From Kiritimatiellia bacterium (GTDB lineage Bacteria > Verrucomicrobiota > Kiritimatiellia > RFP12 > UBA1067), in assembly GCA_024405255.1 (NCBI GenBank), contig JAKSOY010000054.1:1-20852 (forward strand): a stretch of 20,852 bases of DNA. The letters run 5' to 3'. The translations under genes were made by a program, and so were the position numbers. How positions within the stretch are numbered: the first letter of the stretch is position 1; each line of letters starts with the position of its first letter. Shown one piece after another: positions 17,531 to 20,852 of the stretch. The notes beneath the pieces were generated by a model, which was not told where the DNA came from, searched no databases, and saw only the letters and a program-made list of their open reading frames with translations.

Positions 17531-19117
17531 ATGAAAATCACGAGAAAGAAAATCAAATGGGCGGTCGCGGCACTGCTTCTGCTGGGTGTCGCCTCGTTCT
17601 TCCTTTTCCGTTCAGGACGAAAGTCCGAAGAAGCCATACCGACCTTCGCGATTGCGGAAGGTCCGCTCACCATCGGCGTCACGTCCAACGGTTCAATCCA
17701 GAGCAAGGACAAGATCGTGCTCAAAAGCGAACTCGAGGGCAACAACACCGTCATCTGGGTCGTGGAAGAAGGCATCAACGTCAAGGCCGGCGACCTGTTG
17801 GTCGAATTCGACTCGGCCGCGCTGGTTGACAAACGCAACGAGCAGGAGATCACCGCCTCCACAGCCGAGGGCAATCTCACGATCGCCAAAGAAAAACTCG
17901 AAGTCACCAAGGGCGAATGCGACGCGAACCTGCTTGAATGCGAAGTGGCGCTTGACCTTGCCAACATCGCCAAGGAGAAGTACGAGAAAGGCGACTACCC
18001 GCAGACCGAGCGCGAATACAATTCCAGCATCGTCCTCGCGGACGAGGAACTCAAGCGCGCGGCGGAGAAGCTTGAATGGTCCCGTCGTCTCGCCAAAGAG
18101 GGCTTCCTCACGCGTACTGAACTGCAGGCCGACGAACTCTCCCTGCGTCAAAAGGAAATCGCACTTGAAACGGCCCAAACCAAAATGGACGTTCTCACGA
18201 ACTACACCGTGCGCCAGCAGCGGGCCACGAACGACTCGGCGGTTCGCCGAGCCATCCGAGCGCTCAATCGTACGAAGTGGCAGAACAAATCGGTCATTCG
18301 CCAGGTCGAAACGGAAATCTTCCAGCGTACGCGTGAACGCGATCGTGCGACCAATCGCCTCGAGGAGCTCAACTTTCAGATTTCGAAGTCCAAGATTTTC
18401 GCGCCCACGAATGGCGTGGTCCTGTATGCTTCGACCGTGCAGATCGCCCGTCGCCGCTGGTGGATGCATCCGTTGGCCGTCGGTGAAAATGTCGTGCAGC
18501 GTCAGGAGCTCATCTACATTCCGCTCGACGAGGGCATGATCGTCGAACTCATGGTGCCCGAGGCCTCGCTCAACAAAGTCGAAATGGGCATGACAGCCAA
18601 GATCAAAGTCGATGCCTTTCCCGATCGGATCTTCACGGGCAAGCTGACGAAGATCGGCATTCTGCCTGACGGACAAAGCGCCCAGCTGAATCCGGACCTC
18701 AAAATGTACAAGTGCGAACTCGAGTGCGATTTTGCCAATGTCTCGATCCGCCCCGGCATGAGTTGCGACATCGAACTCGTCAAACATTCGTACGACAACG
18801 TGCTCTACTGTCCGCTCCAATGCGTGACCCGCATTGACGGTACCCCGCATGTCTATGTACAGGAGAACGGCAAATGGATTCCCCGCAAGGTGGAGATCGG
18901 TCTTGACAACAACCGCATGATCCATCTCATCAGCGGCGTAAAGAAAGGCGAAGTCATCATGATGGCGCCGCCGGTCAAAGAATCCAAGGAAGGCGAAAAA
19001 GCCGACGACAAACCGAAAGCCGGTCCCCCAGAGGGCAAGCGCCACCCAAACGGACCTCGGCGTCAAGGTCCGCGTCCCAAAGGCCACCAGGCAGAAGGCC
19101 GGACTCCACGGCCTTGA
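17531..19117 (+). CDS. HlyD/MacA-type periplasmic adaptor (membrane fusion protein)
   Basis: This 528-residue protein has a single N-terminal membrane helix (about 9-26). The two halves of a lipoyl-like barrel-sandwich domain are at about 60-95 (VVEEGINVKAGDLLVEFDS) and near 298-310 (KIFAPTNGVVLYAS), separated by an unusually long helical hairpin of about 200 residues. A beta-barrel and membrane-proximal domain follow, and the C-terminal tail (about 480-528) is highly charged, rich in Pro, Gly and Lys. Adaptors of this kind bridge an inner-membrane pump and a TolC-like duct. The ATG lies 2 bases past the TolC-like stop with no Shine-Dalgarno site. No ABC, RND or MFS transporter gene follows; the next gene is convergent. 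Confidence 0.85.
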   Translation: MKITRKKIKWAVAALLLLGVASFFLFRSGRKSEEAIPTFAIAEGPLTIGVTSNGSIQSKDKIVLKSELEGNNTVIWVVEEGINVKAGDLLVEFDSAALVDKRNEQEITASTAEGNLTIAKEKLEVTKGECDANLLECEVALDLANIAKEKYEKGDYPQTEREYNSSIVLADEELKRAAEKLEWSRRLAKEGFLTRTELQADELSLRQKEIALETAQTKMDVLTNYTVRQQRATNDSAVRRAIRALNRTKWQNKSVIRQVETEIFQRTRERDRATNRLEELNFQISKSKIFAPTNGVVLYASTVQIARRRWWMHPLAVGENVVQRQELIYIPLDEGMIVELMVPEASLNKVEMGMTAKIKVDAFPDRIFTGKLTKIGILPDGQSAQLNPDLKMYKCELECDFANVSIRPGMSCDIELVKHSYDNVLYCPLQCVTRIDGTPHVYVQENGKWIPRKVEIGLDNNRMIHLISGVKKGEVIMMAPPVKESKEGEKADDKPKAGPPEGKRHPNGPRRQGPRPKGHQAEGRTPRP

Positions 19118-19192
19118 CGTGTGAAAGCGGCGAATCGTCCGTCGCAAAAACACCATAACCTCGGCGCAGACGAAGTTCAAGAACGCAACGCC

Positions 19193-19210
19193 CGCCCAAG
19201 CCATTGGGCG
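19193..19210. terminator. Candidate hairpin between convergent genes
   Basis: CGCCCAA (19193-19199) pairs with TTGGGCG (19204-19210) around a 4-base loop. It sits between the adaptor stop (19117) and the convergent membrane-protein stop (19222). On the plus strand it is followed by the weak T-rich stretch ATTTATT after a few G/C bases, so it is a modest terminator candidate. Confidence 0.45.
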
Positions 19211-19221
19211 CGGCATTTATT

Positions 19222-19803
19222 CTAGAATTGAAGCGTCACGAACTTCCACATGTCACACCACATGTCGATCGCGAAGCCTTTGAGGACCGCCCAGCCGCAA
19301 ACGGCGAATGAAACCACGAAACCGAATGCGAACGCGCCAACGGGTTCGGATTCGCCGCCGAGTACAGACAGGCCTTGCAAATGCCGGCGGAAACTGAAGA
19401 ACGCCAGACTCGCCAATAACGGGATGCACGGGATGATACCCAAAAGTGCGACACCCGTCCAAAAGAAGAGGATGATCGCCCACAGCGACACGAAGATGAT
19501 CGGCAGAAAGACACATGTATAGCTCACGGAAATCCCCGCCATCATCCCGCAAAGAATCCGCAAAAGCCAACTCTCGGCAAAGATGCCAAACATGCAGCTC
19601 AACCACAAGACGAGACCGCCCGCCGGAATGACGCCGACACAAAAACGCAAGAACGGCGTGGGCATGATATTGACAAAATATTTAGCAAGAACACCATTCG
19701 CCCGTTCCGCCATGAAAATAAACAAGGGGAGAAATATGGCACAAACAAACAGCCAAACCGCGCTCCAGCGCGAGAATTTCCATTCCACACGGGGGCTAAT
19801 CAC
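19222..19803 (-). CDS. Integral membrane protein of unknown function
   Basis: This 193-residue protein is strongly hydrophobic, with about five membrane segments (near 13-31, 53-75, 78-97, 98-133 as one long or two short spans, and 153-175). I recognise no family. The GTG start at 19803 is well supported: AAGGAGAGG lies about 7 bases upstream on the minus strand. The 88-base gap after the lipoprotein gene and the shared strand suggest joint transcription. Its lower GC and plainer codon use compared with the pilus and helicase genes hint at a different history, but this was judged by eye. Confidence 0.7.
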   Translation of the reverse strand: MISPRVEWKFSRWSAVWLFVCAIFLPLFIFMAERANGVLAKYFVNIMPTPFLRFCVGVIPAGGLVLWLSCMFGIFAESWLLRILCGMMAGISVSYTCVFLPIIFVSLWAIILFFWTGVALLGIIPCIPLLASLAFFSFRRHLQGLSVLGGESEPVGAFAFGFVVSFAVCGWAVLKGFAIDMWCDMWKFVTLQF

Positions 19804-19891
19804 GAGCTACCTCTCCTTAGCACATCCGTTCTTTTCAATTGCCGGTTTGTCCAGAAGAAGTCCCATTCCAGCCTACTCTTTCGGATAACCT

Positions 19892-20257
19892 TCACCGTGC
19901 CTGTTTGGCAATTTCGCTTTGAAGTCTGGTCATCCACTGCTCGTACTTGCGGGCGGGAATATTGCTTTTCACACAATGGATGGTGTAGCGCCCATCACCT
20001 GTCACCCGCACCTCGATTTCAACGAAATTGCTCCGTTGAATGATTTGGCAACGGACAACACCAGGTGCGACTTCATTAGGCGTCCAGCCACGTACCGATG
20101 CAGCACGTACGATGGCCTCATTTAACGAACGCCCCTTTGCCACAACCACCGTAATGTTCCGGTCCGTTGCCGTCATATCAACATCGGGCGCCATGCACCC
20201 GCATACAATCGCAATCAGGCCCAGAAACAACATTTTAAATCCTGTATTCTTCTTCAT
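19892..20257 (-). CDS. Small putative lipoprotein of unknown function
   Basis: This 121-residue protein has a basic N terminus, a hydrophobic segment, and a lipobox-like IVCGC ending at Cys21; the Cys at -2 is unusual. The mature domain of about 100 residues includes GRSLNEAIVRAASVRGWTPNEV and VVRCQIIQRSNFVEIEVRVTGDGRYTIHCVKSN, which suggests a small alpha/beta fold. I do not recognise it. The ATG at 20257 has GGA about 7 bases upstream and AAAGGA a little further. A good promoter lies about 110 bases upstream. It is probably first in a two-gene unit with the membrane protein at 19803. Confidence 0.72.
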   Translation of the reverse strand: MKKNTGFKMLFLGLIAIVCGCMAPDVDMTATDRNITVVVAKGRSLNEAIVRAASVRGWTPNEVAPGVVRCQIIQRSNFVEIEVRVTGDGRYTIHCVKSNIPARKYEQWMTRLQSEIAKQAR

Positions 20258-20374
20258 TCAACAATCCGCAATCCTTTCGGGGTCTTAACGATCAAGTTGG
20301 CCCCCACCCAACTGGAACGATGTCAGTATTCTCACACAACACAACACAGCAAATATCATCTCGAATCTATTTCC

Positions 20375-20404
20375 ATTATAAATCAAAGAACCTCATATTA
20401 TCAA
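20375..20404 (-). promoter_or_regulatory. Sigma70-type promoter of the lipoprotein gene
   Basis: On the minus strand the -35 is TTGATA (20404-20399, 5 of 6 consensus) and the -10 is a perfect TATAAT (20380-20375), with an 18-base spacer. The untranslated leader would be about 110 bases. Confidence 0.6.
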
Positions 20405-20482
20405 GCGAAATTTTTCTAGGATGTCGCCTAGGGGTTCTGTGGTGAAAATTCGGACACGTCCAAGTCCAAATGCTTAGGTAGC

Positions 20483-20522
20483 CATCACAGAGACGAACGA
20501 GCTTCGCGTTCGTGAACTGATG
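20483..20522. other. Strong hairpin, possible structured RNA element
   Basis: ACGAACG (20493-20499) pairs with CGTTCGT (20507-20513) around a 7-base loop. CATCA (20483-20487) pairs with TGATG (20518-20522) outside an internal loop. AGAGAC (20489-20494) could alternatively pair with GTCTCT (20522-20527). No T tract follows, so it is not a typical intrinsic terminator. It may be an RNA element, a protein-binding site or chance. Confidence 0.4.
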
Positions 20523-20589
20523 TCTCTCGATCTTCGCGACGGTTCGCCCATCGCACTTTATCTTTTCCGCAACTAAAATCAATCTTATC

Positions 20590-20618
20590 TTGAACATCCC
20601 CGCCAAACCTGCTATACT
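20590..20618 (+). promoter_or_regulatory. Extended -10 promoter of the right-edge gene
   Basis: The -35 is TTGAAC (20590-20595), the spacer is exactly 17 bases, and the -10 is TATACT (20613-20618), preceded by TGC (extended -10). The expected start of transcription is about 20625, 1-3 bases before the ATG at 20627. Confidence 0.65.
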
Positions 20619-20626
20619 AGTACCCG

Positions 20627-20852
20627 ATGAACCGAAAAATCAGAAAACGCCTCGTCGCCTCCGGCCACGCACTCGCCCCGCCCGCGGATGAACCGCCCGC
20701 GAAACCCTTCTTCGACTGGTTCGCGGAGGACGTGCTCGGCCTCGACTCGGAGGACTACCGCCGCGCCTTCTGGCGCGAGGCCTGCCGCACGGGCCATTCG
20801 ATCGGCCGCACCCCGCGCACGATCGAGAGCTGGCAGCGCGAGCGGGGTATCC
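20627..20852 (+). CDS. Start of an unrecognised protein (cut by window edge)
   Basis: From ATG 20627 the frame stays open for 75 codons to the right edge. The N terminus is basic (MNRKIRKRL), then Pro-rich (APPADEPPAKP). A FFDWFAEDVLGLDSEDYRRAFWREA stretch and GRTPRTIESWQRERGI follow; the last could be a helix-turn-helix recognition segment, but too little is visible to say. A good promoter lies directly upstream and there is no Shine-Dalgarno site, so the message is probably leaderless. The strong promoter and open frame support a real gene. Confidence 0.62.
   Translation, partial: MNRKIRKRLVASGHALAPPADEPPAKPFFDWFAEDVLGLDSEDYRRAFWREACRTGHSIGRTPRTIESWQRERGI

Larger units (their letters stand above)
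20258..20626. other. Gene-free stretch with two outward promoters and dyad structure
   Basis: About 370 bases hold no convincing gene. Its left part is the leader and promoter of the lipoprotein gene, and includes a 6-bp hairpin AGTTGG/CCAACT (20295-20300 with 20308-20313). Its middle is AT-rich (20340-20420). Its right part (20483-20527) has a strong dyad described separately, followed by the promoter of the right-edge gene. I see no tRNA or insertion-sequence ends. Confidence 0.6.

Noticed and set aside
20295..20313. Intrinsic terminator in the lipoprotein leader (AGTTGG/CCAACT).
   Set aside because: The stem is only 6 bp and has no T tract on either strand; it is noted only within the gene-free stretch.

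Overview
The window is about 20.9 kb of gene-dense, fairly GC-rich bacterial DNA. Two putative outer-membrane lipoproteins (one TolC-like), a periplasmic adaptor and a Tat-type signal point to a Gram-negative (diderm) cell. Use of Shine-Dalgarno sites is mixed: some genes have strong ones, others have none and sit right at the predicted transcription start. I see no marker gene that fixes the taxon. A PVC-type or other non-proteobacterial diderm would fit, but that is only an inference.

Left block, minus strand (1-6142). An aquaglyceroporin gene is followed by a strong promoter and a four-gene run: an S1-domain RNA-binding protein, a small protein that looks like a leftover GH97 C-terminal part, a TatD-family metal hydrolase, and a SWIM-zinc-finger SNF2 helicase that runs off the left edge. 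All three junctions in this run are 4-base stop/start overlaps (GTGA, GTGA, ATGA), so translation is probably coupled.

Central block, plus strand (6295-13042). This is a Tad/Flp (type IVc) pilus operon: two small Flp-type pilins, a TadE-like pseudopilin, a TadG-like envelope protein, a second TadE-like protein, an unrecognised 107-residue membrane-anchored protein, CpaB/RcpC, an FHA-CpaF/TadA ATPase fusion, and TadB. The secretin, TadZ, TadC and prepilin peptidase are not here and must be encoded elsewhere or replaced. A C-poor, G/T/A-rich spacer with telomere-like GGTTAAAGAT/GGTTAGGG repeats splits the operon between the first TadE-like gene and the TadG-like gene.

Right block. A DEAD-box RNA helicase (minus) is divergent from a three-gene plus-strand run: a Tat-exported calcineurin-like phosphoesterase, a TolC-like outer-membrane lipoprotein and an HlyD/MacA-type adaptor, with no inner-membrane transporter in the window. 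After a convergent boundary come two minus-strand genes of unknown function (small lipoprotein, then integral membrane protein), a gene-free stretch of about 370 bases with dyad structure, and the start of an unrecognised plus-strand gene at the right edge.

Five of the seven promoters I could place carry an extended -10 (TGn before TATAAT or TATACT), and at three of them the start codon falls at, or within a few bases of, the expected transcription start. This suggests leaderless mRNAs.
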